64,000 nt of DNA from Candidatus Nitricoxidireducens bremensis (GCA_030247725.1 JAOTRT010000004.1:62001-126000), one strand, 5' to 3'; shown: positions 19,947-28,144, counted from the stretch's first letter. Translations and numbers: made by a program. The notes: generated by a model not told the origin, from the sequence alone.

Positions 19947-20186
19947 ATGAGTCCGACAGTCTTTCGCGAAGGCGGCTTTCGCTTCTATTTTTTCTCGCGG
20001 GAGGAGCCGAGATTGCACGTCCATGTGCAGGGACAAAACGGTGAAGCCAAGTTCTGGCTGGAGCCGGCAATCGAACTCGCTCAAAGCACCGGTCTTTCCC
20101 GCCGCGAAATTAGCGAAGCCCTCCGTCTCGTTCAGGAACACGAACATGTCATCCGCAGCGCTTGGAATCAGCATTTCCCCGGTTGA
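19947..20186 (+). CDS. DUF4160 family protein
   Basis: Short protein (79 aa) starting MSPTVFREGGFRFYFFSREE, with the DUF4160 hallmark PRLHVHVQGQNGEAKFWLEP. The function is not established. DUF4160 genes are very often followed by DUF2442 genes, as here, with the downstream start 41 nt inside this gene; a toxin-antitoxin-like or regulatory pair has been suggested for such pairs. The ATG at 19947 is preferred to the ATG at 19905 because the family begins with MSPT. Its neighbours are two related palindrome fragments. Confidence 0.8.
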   Translation: MSPTVFREGGFRFYFFSREEPRLHVHVQGQNGEAKFWLEPAIELAQSTGLSRREISEALRLVQEHEHVIRSAWNQHFPG

Positions 20187-20406
20187 GGTGACCAACATCT
20201 CCCCGCACGGCTTCTGGCTCCTGCTGGAAGACGAGGAACTGTTCTTGCCATTCGCTGAATTCCCTTGGTTCAAGGATGCCGCCGTCGGCAAGATCATGCG
20301 TGTGGAACTGCCGTCGCCGAACCATCTCTACTGGCCGGAACTGGACGTTGACCTGGCCGTCGACTCCATTCGCCACCCCGACCAGTTTCCGCTGATCGCC
20401 CGCTAG
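20146..20406 (+). CDS. DUF2442 family protein
   Basis: 86-aa protein: a short N-terminus, then VEVTNISPHGFWLLLEDEEL and LPFAEFPWFKDAAVGKI. These are typical of DUF2442, as is the C-terminal HLYWPELDVDLAVDSIRHPD. It overlaps the DUF4160 gene by 41 nt, implying coupled translation. Function is unknown; the pair is best viewed as one unit, possibly toxin-antitoxin-like. Confidence 0.8.
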   Translation: MSSAALGISISPVEVTNISPHGFWLLLEDEELFLPFAEFPWFKDAAVGKIMRVELPSPNHLYWPELDVDLAVDSIRHPDQFPLIAR

Positions 20407-20428
20407 TACCCCACCCGGCCGCGCTCCG
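20407..20428 (+). repeat. partial copy of palindrome arm after DUF2442
   Basis: 19 of 22 bases match 19875-19896, the outer arm of the intact palindrome plus its GCGCTCCG flank, in the same orientation. The DUF4160/DUF2442 pair is therefore bracketed by related sequences. Confidence 0.55.
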
Positions 20429-20452
20429 TAAGTCGCAGCACCCCGCTCCAAC

Positions 20453-20491
20453 CTTAACCCCACCGCAACCAACCCGACACGCGCCTGTCGC
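20453..20491 (+). promoter_or_regulatory. 11-nt periodic hexamers before second glycosyltransferase (weak Pho-box candidate)
   Basis: CTTAAC, CGCAAC, CGACAC and TGTCGC start exactly 11 nt apart at 20453, 20464, 20475 and 20486, just before the ATG at 20516. The period is that of PhoB half-sites, but the match to consensus is poor in the middle units. Confidence 0.25.
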
Positions 20492-20515
20492 ATGGCCTCG
20501 TCACGATGACGAGCC

Positions 20516-21736
20516 ATGGACGATAAAGTATCCGTACGCAGGCAGTCCGGGCGGCCGATGCGCGTGGCGCTGGTCACGGAGACGTATCCGCCGGAAGTGA
20601 ATGGCGTCGCCATGACGCTGGGACGCATGGTCGATGGGTTGCGGCGCCGCGGCCACGCGGTGCATCTGGTACGACCGCGCCAGAACGACGACGAATCTCC
20701 GATCCTCAACGACGACTTCGCCGAGACCCTGGTACGCGGTCTGCCGATCCCCCGCTACGAAGGACTGCGCTTCGGCCTGCCGGCGCGGGATGCGCTGGTG
20801 AAAGCCTGGAGACATGCCACGCCCGACATCGTGCATGTGGCCACCGAAGGCCCCCTAGGCTGGTCGGCCATCAACGCGGCGCGGGCGCTGGGGCTGCCGG
20901 TGAGCTCAGGCTTCCACACCAACTTCGACGCCTACAGCCGCCACTACGGCTTCGGCTGGCTGCGGCGGCCCATCGCCGCCTACCTGCGAGGCCTGCACAA
21001 CCGCACCGACGCCACCCTGGTGCCCACCCGCGGCCTGAGCCGGGAACTGGCGGCCCAGGGCTACCGGAAGCTCGCCGTCGTGTCGCGCGGCGTGGATACC
21101 TGGCTGTTCAACCCGGAGCGCCGCAACGAGGCCCTGCGGGCTTCCTGGGGCGCCGGGCCGGACGACCTGGTGGCGACCTACGTGGGCCGCCTGGCGCCGG
21201 AAAAGAACCTGCATCTGGTGCTCGCCGCCTTCGCCGCGATCCGCGCGGCGCGGCCCGACGCCCGCCTCGTCTTCGTCGGCGAAGGCCCGCTGCTCAAGCC
21301 CCTGTCTGCGCGCCACCCGGAGCACATCTTCGCCGGCCTGCGGCGCGGTGCCGATCTCGCCGAGCACTACGCCTCGGCCGACCTCTTCCTCTTCCCCAGC
21401 CTCACCGAAACCTTCGGCAACGTCACCGCCGAAGCTTTGGCCAGTGGCCTCGGCGTCGTCGCCTACGACTGCGCCGCCGCCGCCGACCTTATCGAGGACG
21501 GCCTCAACGGGCGCCTGGCTTCCCCCGGCGACGCAGCCGCCTTCGCGTCCGCCGCCGCCGCTTTGGCGGGGGAGCGGGCCGAACTGGCGCAGATACGCGC
21601 CATCGCCGCCCCCTCGGTGGCCCACCTGGACTGGGAAAGCATCCACGACGCCTTCGCCGCCGCCATCGCCCGCACCGTCGCCACGCACAAGAGGAGGCAA
21701 CATGCCGAAAACGCCCTCGTCGCCGCACTGGATTAG
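20516..21736 (+). CDS. GT4-family glycosyltransferase (SqdX/MgtA-like)
   Basis: 406-aa glycosyltransferase related to the one at 15122. N-terminal RVALVTETYPPEVNGVAMTL; donor domain ATYVGRLAPEKNLHLVLAAF; E-x7-E motif in ETFGNVTAEALASGLGV. This subfamily transfers sugars to diacylglycerol or phosphoinositol-type lipids. The first 14 residues are not family-like, so MRVALVTET (codon 15) may be the true start. It overlaps the PAP2 gene by 35 nt and lies opposite a phospholipase-C-like gene, again pointing to membrane lipid turnover. Confidence 0.8.
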   Translation: MDDKVSVRRQSGRPMRVALVTETYPPEVNGVAMTLGRMVDGLRRRGHAVHLVRPRQNDDESPILNDDFAETLVRGLPIPRYEGLRFGLPARDALVKAWRHATPDIVHVATEGPLGWSAINAARALGLPVSSGFHTNFDAYSRHYGFGWLRRPIAAYLRGLHNRTDATLVPTRGLSRELAAQGYRKLAVVSRGVDTWLFNPERRNEALRASWGAGPDDLVATYVGRLAPEKNLHLVLAAFAAIRAARPDARLVFVGEGPLLKPLSARHPEHIFAGLRRGADLAEHYASADLFLFPSLTETFGNVTAEALASGLGVVAYDCAAAADLIEDGLNGRLASPGDAAAFASAAAALAGERAELAQIRAIAAPSVAHLDWESIHDAFAAAIARTVATHKRRQHAENALVAALD

Positions 21737-22232
21737 CGAACTGGATCTCGCCCTCTGCCTGCGCTTCAACCGCGTCAGCCATTTCCGCTTCTGGCGGGTG
21801 TTCTTCAAGGCCGTGAGCCGGCTCGGCGACGGCGTCTTCTGGTACACGCTGATGGCCCTGCTGCCCCTGGCCTACGGCGCCGCCGCCTGGCCCACGGTGG
21901 GCCGCATGGCGCTGGCCGGCGCCCTCGGCCTGGCGATCTACAAGTGGCTCAAGCACAAGACCTCGCGACCGCGGCCCTACCAGGTCTATACGGCCATCTC
22001 GGCGGCGGCGCCGGCCCTGGACCGCTTCAGCTTCCCCTCGGGTCACACGCTGCATGCGGTGTCCTTCGGCCTGGTGGCGGCGACGGGTTTCCCCCAGCTC
22101 GCGCCCCTGGTCTATCCCTTCGCCTTCCTGGTGGCCGTCTCGCGGCCGGTGCTGGGTCTCCACTACCCGAGCGACGTGATCGCCGGGGCCCTGCTGGGCA
22201 CCCTGGTGGCCCAGCTGGTCTGCCTGATCTGA
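21702..22232 (+). CDS. PAP2-family membrane phosphatase
   Basis: 176-aa membrane protein with the three PAP2 signatures: KHKTSRPRPYQ, PSGHTLHAVSFG and SRPVLGLHYPSDVIAG. These give the catalytic His residues and Asp for dephosphorylating lipid phosphates such as phosphatidic acid or undecaprenyl pyrophosphate. Four to five helices are predicted. A strong ribosome-binding site (GAGGAGG) precedes the ATG at 21702 inside the glycosyltransferase gene. In this context it may supply diacylglycerol to the glycosyltransferase. Confidence 0.9.
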   Translation: MPKTPSSPHWISELDLALCLRFNRVSHFRFWRVFFKAVSRLGDGVFWYTLMALLPLAYGAAAWPTVGRMALAGALGLAIYKWLKHKTSRPRPYQVYTAISAAAPALDRFSFPSGHTLHAVSFGLVAATGFPQLAPLVYPFAFLVAVSRPVLGLHYPSDVIAGALLGTLVAQLVCLI

Positions 22233-22246
22233 CAGCCTGAACGCAG

Positions 22247-22267
22247 GCACGGCGGCCCCCGCCGTGC
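22247..22267. terminator. convergent hairpin between PAP2 and phospholipase-C-like genes
   Basis: A perfect 9-bp stem GCACGGCGG/CCGCCGTGC with a 3-nt loop in the 69-nt gap between two converging genes. Probably a bidirectional terminator, although T-runs are absent. Confidence 0.55.
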
Positions 22268-22301
22268 CGTTCCCTATCCGCAGGAAATCCCCTTGCCGGC
22301 C

Positions 22302-23159
22302 TCAGCCGGCGCTGCGCCCGGCCGCCGGGCGGAACAGGTCCGCCGGCATGGGCAGCCGCGCCCGCAGCAGGCGCGCCGGCACGCCGGCGAGGGCTTCCCG
22401 CGCCGCATGGCGGCAGGGGTTCGCCACCCACTGGGGGCGCTCGCCGGCGGCGATGCGGTCCATCTGGCGCAGGTGGCGCACGGTGTGGGAGAGATAGTGG
22501 GCGAAGCGCCGCGCCATGCGCCGGTCGCCGAGGCCGCCGGCCCCATGGGCCAGGCGCGGCAGGCCGGAGCGCCGCAGCAGGCGGTCGGCGCCGGCCAGGC
22601 CGTCGAGGGCGCGGCCGGCAACGGCGGGCGTGCAGCCGAAGGCCGCCGCCACCCAGGCCGCCACCACTTCGCGGTCGGCGGCCAGCAGCTCGGCCGGCGC
22701 CCCATAGACGTGGCGGCGCACATGGTAGTCCATAGCCCACTCGCAGGCGGCATGGGTCAGCACGGGCGCGTCGAACCAGACGATCTCGTGGGCCGGCACG
22801 AAGTGGTTGTGGGCGAAGATGTCGGTGAGCAGGTGGCTGGCGAAGCCCAGGGCCAGGGCCCGCTCCTCCTCGCTGCCGGCGGCGGCCAGCAGGCGGGCCG
22901 CCGTCTCCCACTCGTGGGAATGTTCGAAAACCGGCCGCTCGGCGCGCAGGTCGGTGAGGGCCAGGTCGGGCAGGCAGGCGCCCGCCAGCACCAGCCCCGG
23001 CAGGCGGCGCGCCGCGGCGCGCAGGCGCGGGTCGGCGAGGGGCACCAGCCAGACCAGGGCCTGGGCGAAATAGACGTGGGTGTAAAGGCCCCAGGCCAGC
23101 GCGTCGGCGCTCGTCAGCAGCAGGGCGGGTAGCCAGAGCAGCAGGTGCGTTCTTCGCAT
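22302..23159 (-). CDS. zinc-dependent phospholipase-C-like protein
   Basis: 285-aa protein resembling the zinc phospholipase C/S1-P1 nuclease fold. A signal peptide (HLLLWLPALLLTSADALA) is followed at once by WGLYTHVYFAQAL, where the N-terminal Trp and His are typical zinc ligands. Further His/Asp ligands lie in LGFASHLLTDIFAHNHFVPA. The start at 23159 has AAGGAG 8 nt upstream; an ATG eight codons earlier is less likely. Export to the periplasm and location beside GT4/PAP2 genes suggest release of diacylglycerol from phospholipids for glycolipid synthesis. The substrate is not proven. Confidence 0.65.
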   Translation of the reverse strand: MRRTHLLLWLPALLLTSADALAWGLYTHVYFAQALVWLVPLADPRLRAAARRLPGLVLAGACLPDLALTDLRAERPVFEHSHEWETAARLLAAAGSEEERALALGFASHLLTDIFAHNHFVPAHEIVWFDAPVLTHAACEWAMDYHVRRHVYGAPAELLAADREVVAAWVAAAFGCTPAVAGRALDGLAGADRLLRRSGLPRLAHGAGGLGDRRMARRFAHYLSHTVRHLRQMDRIAAGERPQWVANPCRHAAREALAGVPARLLRARLPMPADLFRPAAGRSAG

Positions 23160-23227
23160 GGGGCGTCTCCTTGTGGGATTCACGCCGTCATGCTGCCGGC
23201 CGGCGGTTACGCGCCGATGCCGGAACG

Positions 23228-23245
23228 GTTACGGCCAGGTGAAGC
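23228..23245 (-). promoter_or_regulatory. Pho-box-like site before phospholipase-C-like gene
   Basis: Minus-strand GCTTCAC-CTGG-CCGTAAC shares its second half and spacer pattern with the pstS box; the first half is poor (4 of 7). It lies 69 nt before the start codon, with no clear -10. Confidence 0.3.
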
Positions 23246-23250
23246 GCGCC

Positions 23251-25275
23251 TCACGCCAACAGCCGCGCCACGCCGTCCGGCGCCAGCGGACGCGAAAGCA
23301 GGTAGCCCTGCACTTCGTCGCAATAGGTACGGCGCAGGAAGTCCAGCTGCGCCTCGGTCTCCACCCCCTCGGCGATCACCCGCAGATCGAGGCCGTGGGC
23401 CAGTTCGCCGATGGCCGTGACGATGGCGCCGTAGCTGTGGCTCTGCTCCAGGCGACGGACGAAGGACTGATCGATCTTCAGGGTATCCATCGGCAGGTCC
23501 ACGAGATAGGAAAGCCCCGAATAGCCGGTGCCGAAATCGTCGATGGACAGGCGGACGCCGAGACCATGCAGGCTGCGCAGCACCTCGATGGCGCCGGCGG
23601 CGCCGCGCACCAGCAGGGATTCGGTCAGTTCCAACTCCAGGCGTTCGGGCGGGATGCCGCTGCTGCGCAGAACCTGCTTCACTTCCGCCTTGAAGTCGTC
23701 GGCGAAGAACTGGCGCGCCGAGACATTGACGGCCATGCGCAGCGGCGGCAGGCCCGCGTCGTCCCAGGCCCGCAACTGGCGGCAGGCGGTCTGCAGCACC
23801 CAGCTGCCGATGGGGGCGATCAGCCCGCAGCTCTCGGCGATCGGGATGAAGCGGGCCGGCGGCACCACGCCCATGACGGGATGCCGCCAGCGCAGCAAGG
23901 CCTCGACGCCGACCAGGCGTCCGCTGCCGAGCTCGTACTGGGGCTGGTATTCGAGGAACAGCTCGTCGCGCTCGATGGCGTGGCGCAGGCCGCTCTCCAC
24001 CATGAGCTGGTGGCGGGCGTCGCTGTCGAGGTCGAGGGTATTGAACTGGCAGGCGTTGCCGCCCTGCTGCTTGGCCCGGTCCATAGCGTTGTCGGCGGCG
24101 TGGATCAGGTCCTCGGCACGGGCGCCGTCGTTGGGATAGACGGCGATGCCGATGCTCGCGGTGACGAACACCTCCTGTCCGTCCAGCTCGAAGGGCTCGG
24201 TCATGTGCTGCAGCAGGCGGTTGGCCACGCGCACGCCGTCGCGCAGATGGTGGGTGTCGCGCAGCAGGATGGAGAACTCGTCGCCGCCGGTACGGGCGAT
24301 CAGGTCCGTCTCGTAGAGCACCCCCGCCAGCCGCCGTGCCACCGCCAGCAGCAGGTGGTCGCCGGCGCCGTGGCCGATGGACTTGTTGACGATCTTGAAG
24401 CGGTCGAGACCGAGCTGCAGCACCAGCAGGTGGGGCCGGTCGCGCCCCTGCAGCTTGCCGATAGTGCGCTCCACCTGCTTGCGGAACTGGCGCCGGTTGG
24501 GCAGCCCCGTGAGGCCGTCGTGGCCCACCAGACGCCGGATATGGGCCTCGACGCGATGGCGCTGGGTCACGTCGGCGAGCATCAGCACGACGCTGCCCGG
24601 CAGGCCCCGGCTGCCGTCCATCTGGGCCGCCCAGCATTGCAGGGCGACCTCGGTGCCGTCGTTGCGGTGCTGGGACATCAGCTCCCGCCCGATGACGGCC
24701 TCGCCGGCCAGGGCCAGGCGCCACATGCCGGCCGGGGATTCGAGGGGATCGTCGGACGTGGCCGGCAGGGGGTTGCCGAGCACGTCGAGATCGCGCCAGC
24801 CCAGTATCGCCGCCGCGGCCCGGTTCCAGAGGGTGACCCGGCCGGCCCCGTCGGCCGCCACGATGGCCATGGGCGAGTAGGCCACCAGGGCATGCAGCAG
24901 TTCCGAGGACTTGTGCAACGACTCGCGCACGCGGCGCCGCTCCTGGCCGCTGCGCAGCGTAACCAGATGGGCGGCGCGCCCCTCCCACTCGATGGGCGTG
25001 CAGCGCATTTCCACGGTCATCTTGCGGCGGTCGGGGCGGAACACCTCGATCTCGGTGCTGTCGCCGCCGACGACGGGATGGCCGAACAGGCAGCCGGCCA
25101 ATCCCCCCGGCCCCCGCAGGAACAGGCTTTCCGCGGCCCCGTTGGCATAGAGGATGCGGCCGTCGTCCGCCACGACGACGACGCCGTCGGGATCGGCGAT
25201 GGCCGCCGCGCCGGCCTCGCCGCTGCCGCCGAAGGCCGTCGGCGGCGCCAACCCCGGGGACGACGTGTAGTCCAT
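23251..25275 (-). CDS. PAS-PAS-GGDEF-EAL c-di-GMP enzyme
   Basis: 674-aa cytosolic sensor-enzyme. Two PAS-like domains (about residues 20-110 and 125-240) precede a GGDEF domain with intact RTGGDEFSILL and an EAL domain. The EAL domain has intact VEALLRWRHP, ELTES, IDDFGTGYSGLSYL and IAEGVETEAQ. Both diguanylate cyclase and phosphodiesterase activities are thus possible. It is the last gene of a minus-strand set with the REC-PP2C and STAS genes (16-nt gap), an arrangement like the Pseudomonas hsbRAD module in which the phosphatase/anti-anti-sigma pair controls a c-di-GMP enzyme. Confidence 0.93.
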   Translation of the reverse strand: MDYTSSPGLAPPTAFGGSGEAGAAAIADPDGVVVVADDGRILYANGAAESLFLRGPGGLAGCLFGHPVVGGDSTEIEVFRPDRRKMTVEMRCTPIEWEGRAAHLVTLRSGQERRRVRESLHKSSELLHALVAYSPMAIVAADGAGRVTLWNRAAAAILGWRDLDVLGNPLPATSDDPLESPAGMWRLALAGEAVIGRELMSQHRNDGTEVALQCWAAQMDGSRGLPGSVVLMLADVTQRHRVEAHIRRLVGHDGLTGLPNRRQFRKQVERTIGKLQGRDRPHLLVLQLGLDRFKIVNKSIGHGAGDHLLLAVARRLAGVLYETDLIARTGGDEFSILLRDTHHLRDGVRVANRLLQHMTEPFELDGQEVFVTASIGIAVYPNDGARAEDLIHAADNAMDRAKQQGGNACQFNTLDLDSDARHQLMVESGLRHAIERDELFLEYQPQYELGSGRLVGVEALLRWRHPVMGVVPPARFIPIAESCGLIAPIGSWVLQTACRQLRAWDDAGLPPLRMAVNVSARQFFADDFKAEVKQVLRSSGIPPERLELELTESLLVRGAAGAIEVLRSLHGLGVRLSIDDFGTGYSGLSYLVDLPMDTLKIDQSFVRRLEQSHSYGAIVTAIGELAHGLDLRVIAEGVETEAQLDFLRRTYCDEVQGYLLSRPLAPDGVARLLA

Positions 25276-25291
25276 GGCCGATTTCCGGACC

Positions 25292-26419
25292 TCAGGCGCC
25301 GGCCAGGTCCACGGTCAGCAGGGAGACGTCGTCATGGGGGACCATGCCGTCGAGAAAACGGATCAGCCGGGACTTGATGGTGCGCAGCAGGTGTTCGCGG
25401 CGCCCGCCGGCCGCCGCCACGGCGCCGAGGAGACCGTCGGTGCCGAACATCTCGCCGGCAGCGTTGCGTGCCTCCAGCAGGCCGTCGCTGCACAGCACCA
25501 CATGGCGGATGCCGGCCAGATCGCAAGACATCGTGCGGCGGCTGAACCGGCCGGCTTCGGCGATGCCCAGGGGCATGCCGAAGGACGGCACTTCCTGCGT
25601 CAGGCGGCCGGCGGCATCCAGCATCAGCAGGGGCGGCTGGCCGCCGTTCCAGATCTCCATCTCGCCGCGCGCCATGGCCAGGCGCACCAGGGTGGCGGCG
25701 CAGAAATGGCCCGTCGGCAGCATTTCGTGGAGCTTGCGGTTGATCTCCCAGGCAATGTCGCCGATGCCGAAGCCCTTGCGCGTCATCTCGAAGAAGGCGT
25801 CCGCCGTCGGCAGGGTGCCGAGGGCGGCGGCCAGGCCATGGCCGGTGAAGTCGCCCAGCAGCAGATGAAGATCGCCCGCCGCCGTGCGTTCATGGATCAG
25901 CAGATCGCCGCTGAAGTGGCCGGCGCTGACGGTCCATTGGCGCACGCATTCCACGTCCCCCGGACTGCGCCCGTTGATGCTGTCGAACATCTCGCGCGCC
26001 ATCCGCACCTCCTGGCGGAAGCGGTACTGGAAGCGCTCCAACTCCAGGTACATCTCCCGCAGGCGCCGGTAACCCGCCACCTTGGCCTTCAGCGCCACGA
26101 TGTCGGCCGCGCCCTCGACGAAATCGGCCGCACCGCTGGCGATGAACCGCTCCAACGAAAGGCGCTCACCCGCCGAGGCCATCAGCATCACCGGGACGAA
26201 ACGGCTGCCGCAGGCCGCGGCGATCCTTTGCGTACACTCGTAGCCGCCCCCGCGACGCAGGGCGATGTCCATCAGCACCAGCTCCGGACGCTCGCCCTCG
26301 AATCGGCGCAAGGCCTCGGCGCAACTGGCGGCAGTCAGCAGCTCATGTCCCTCGTCTGCCAGCGCCGCGCGCAGGACGCGACGTTCGCTGCCGTCATGAT
26401 CGGCGATCAATATCTTCAT
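25292..26419 (-). CDS. response regulator with PP2C/SpoIIE phosphatase output
   Basis: 375 aa: REC receiver domain (residues 1-120, phospho-acceptor Asp in ELVLMDIALRRGG), a coiled linker rich in Arg/Glu, then a SpoIIE-type PP2C Ser/Thr phosphatase with the metal ligands in GDLLIHERT, LGDFTGHGLAAALGTLP, LCSDGLLEARN and HDDVSLLTV. Start ATG at 26419 with GGAG upstream; the longer frame reads through the STAS gene. Unlike HsbR it lacks a C-terminal kinase domain. The likely substrate is the phosphorylated STAS protein encoded just upstream. Confidence 0.92.
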   Translation of the reverse strand: MKILIADHDGSERRVLRAALADEGHELLTAASCAEALRRFEGERPELVLMDIALRRGGGYECTQRIAAACGSRFVPVMLMASAGERLSLERFIASGAADFVEGAADIVALKAKVAGYRRLREMYLELERFQYRFRQEVRMAREMFDSINGRSPGDVECVRQWTVSAGHFSGDLLIHERTAAGDLHLLLGDFTGHGLAAALGTLPTADAFFEMTRKGFGIGDIAWEINRKLHEMLPTGHFCAATLVRLAMARGEMEIWNGGQPPLLMLDAAGRLTQEVPSFGMPLGIAEAGRFSRRTMSCDLAGIRHVVLCSDGLLEARNAAGEMFGTDGLLGAVAAAGGRREHLLRTIKSRLIRFLDGMVPHDDVSLLTVDLAGA

Positions 26420-26466
26420 CGGTAGTCTCCCTGGTATGCCCGCGCGGGGCGGCTCCTGCAGGAGGA

Positions 26467-26775
26467 TCAGGAATAGGTGAACAGGCCGTCGACCCCGGCG
26501 AGCCTGAAGAGCTTCAAGGTGGTCGGCGGACAGGCCTTCAGCACGAGGGATTTGCCGCTCTTGCGGCAGGTGCTGTCCCAGGAAAGCAGGGTGCCGATGC
26601 CCAGGCTGTCGATGTATTCCAGCTGCGCGAAGTCCACCTCCAGCCTGTTCGTCGCCGCGTCCTTGACGAAGCGGGCGAAGGAGATGCGGTACTCGGCCGT
26701 GGACATGATGTCGAAGCGCGCCGGCAGCATGAGCCTTCCCATCCCGCCCTGTCTGGCGATAGCCTGATTTTTCAT
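26467..26775 (-). CDS. STAS-domain anti-anti-sigma-type protein
   Basis: 102-aa single STAS domain. The phosphorylatable Ser lies in the canonical motif LEYIDSLGIGTLLSW at about residue 60. Such proteins switch partners depending on phosphorylation. The first gene of the STAS / REC-PP2C / GGDEF-EAL set, starting at 26775 with GGGAGA in front. A cognate serine kinase is not adjacent; the SiaB-like kinase 5 kb away is a possible but untested partner. Confidence 0.9.
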   Translation of the reverse strand: MKNQAIARQGGMGRLMLPARFDIMSTAEYRISFARFVKDAATNRLEVDFAQLEYIDSLGIGTLLSWDSTCRKSGKSLVLKACPPTTLKLFRLAGVDGLFTYS

Positions 26776-27038
26776 GAAGGTCTCCCTGAATGGATCGAAC
26801 GACAGGCGAGCGACCCCTGTCATGCGGATGCTCGCCACCGAGCCCGCATGATTGCCCGCACACCTTTCATGGAGATTCCAGCGATCTTAACGATTTGCGT
26901 CAGCGTAAGACATCGCCTGCGCAAGCGCTTGCAACCGGTTGATTCCTCTTGGGGTACGGATGTCGTAACCCGGCTGTAACCGGCCCGGCGGCGAAGGCGG
27001 TTATGCTGGCGTCCGCCCCCCTTCGCCGTCGAACCGCC
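26776..27038. other. 263-nt divergent intergenic region
   Basis: No coding potential. It separates the minus-strand STAS operon from the plus-strand arginase gene and should hold both promoters. A Pho-box-like site (26963-26980) and a TATGCT -10-like hexamer (27002-27007) face the arginase gene. No STAS promoter could be recognised. Confidence 0.5.
26963..26980 (+). promoter_or_regulatory. Pho-box-like site before arginase
   Basis: TCGTAAC-CCGG-CTGTAAC: second half a perfect consensus match, first half five of seven. The nearest -10-like hexamer, TATGCT, is 21 nt away, about one helical turn more than at the pstS and sia-like promoters, so the assignment is weaker. Confidence 0.4.
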
Positions 27039-27944
27039 ATGAAAATCGCCAAAACCCAGCCCGTTCGTCTCCCGCCCCGCCACGCCCGCGTCATCGGGGT
27101 CGCCTGCGGCCGGGGCGCCGGCGACCCCGGCTGCGCCGACGGTCCCGACGTGCTGCTGCAACTGGGCACCCTGCGGGACCTGGAGCAGACGGACGCAAGG
27201 CTGCGCTGGGCGCCCACCCTGCGCGTGGACGCGGCGGCCGGCGATGCCCTGGCCGCGGTGGCCGGCATCTGCGGCCAGGTGGCCGGCGCCGTGGAAGCGG
27301 CGCTGGCGGAGGATGCCTTCCCGCTGGTGATCGGCGGCGACCACTCCTGCGCCGTCGGCACCTGGAGCGGGGCGCGCGCCCACCTGGGGGAGCGGGGCGA
27401 GCTGGGCCTGATCTGGATCGACGCCCACATGGACAGCCACACCTTCCAGACCTCGCCGAGCCATTCCCTGCACGGCATGCCCCTGGCCTGCCTGCTGGGC
27501 CGGGGCGAGCCCGCCCTGACCGGGCTGCGCTTCCCCGGCCCCAAGCTGCTGCCGCAGAACGTCTGCCTCATCGGCGTGCGCAGCTTCGAATGGAGCGAGG
27601 CGGCCCTGCTGCGCACCCTCGGCGTGCGCATCTACTTCATGAACGAGGTGCGCGAACGGGGCCTGGCCGAGGTCTTCGGCGAAGCGGTGGCCCAGGTGAA
27701 CCGGGAGACCGCCGGCTACGGCATCAGCCTGGACCTGGATGCCCTCGACCCGGCCGAGGAGGCCGGCGTCGGCACGCCGGTGCCCGGCGGGCTGCACCGC
27801 CGGGAACTGCTCGCCGCCCTCGACTCGGTGCGCGCCGACCGGCGCCTGCTGGCCATGGAAGTGGTCGAATACAACCCCCACCGGGACGCCGACCACGCCA
27901 CCGCCCGCACCATCCACGACTTCGTGCAGAGCCTGCTGGCCTAA
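27039..27944 (+). CDS. arginase-family ureohydrolase, probable arginase
   Basis: 301-aa binuclear manganese enzyme hydrolysing a guanidino substrate, probably arginine to ornithine and urea. Metal ligands are present: GGDHS at 99-103, IDAHMDSHT at 127-135 and SLDLDALDP. The following SLHGMPLACLLG segment resembles arginase more than agmatinase. The start MKIAKTQPV at 27039 is chosen because the residues upstream are not family-like. Its end overlaps the converging 67-aa gene by 4 nt. Confidence 0.87.
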   Translation: MKIAKTQPVRLPPRHARVIGVACGRGAGDPGCADGPDVLLQLGTLRDLEQTDARLRWAPTLRVDAAAGDALAAVAGICGQVAGAVEAALAEDAFPLVIGGDHSCAVGTWSGARAHLGERGELGLIWIDAHMDSHTFQTSPSHSLHGMPLACLLGRGEPALTGLRFPGPKLLPQNVCLIGVRSFEWSEAALLRTLGVRIYFMNEVRERGLAEVFGEAVAQVNRETAGYGISLDLDALDPAEEAGVGTPVPGGLHRRELLAALDSVRADRRLLAMEVVEYNPHRDADHATARTIHDFVQSLLA

Positions 27945-28144
27945 TCGGGCAGCACGAACATCTCCGGCCGCTCCTGGGGCGGGAGGCCGGCCGAGCGCCG
28001 GGCCAGGCGCCGGTATTCCTCGATGTCGATGACGCCCCAGCGCTCGGCATTGGCGGCGATGACGGCAGCCGCGGCGCCGACGGCGGCGGCCAGGGATTCG
28101 GGGCGCGTCAGCGCCTGCTTGGCGGTGTATTGATCGCGGTTCAT
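27941..28144 (-). CDS. small hypothetical protein (67 aa)
   Basis: No recognised family. The sequence has an Ala-rich helix (SLAAAVGAAAAVIAANAERW) followed by IDIEEYRRLARRSAG and an acidic end. Translation is coupled to the upstream EAL-CBS-GGDEF gene by an ATGA overlap, and its end overlaps the arginase gene. The coding call rests on this overlap and on codon use. It could be a partner or regulator of the c-di-GMP protein, but nothing shows this. Confidence 0.6.
   Translation of the reverse strand: MNRDQYTAKQALTRPESLAAAVGAAAAVIAANAERWGVIDIEEYRRLARRSAGLPPQERPEMFVLPD

Noticed and set aside
23228..23245. Strong Pho promoter for the phospholipase-C-like gene
   Set aside because: Only the second half-site matches well and there is no -10 at the right distance; kept as a low-confidence feature only.
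26949..27038. Upstream extension of the arginase gene
   Set aside because: An in-frame ATG at 26949 exists, but the 30 extra residues are not arginase-like and would cover the Pho-box-like promoter site.
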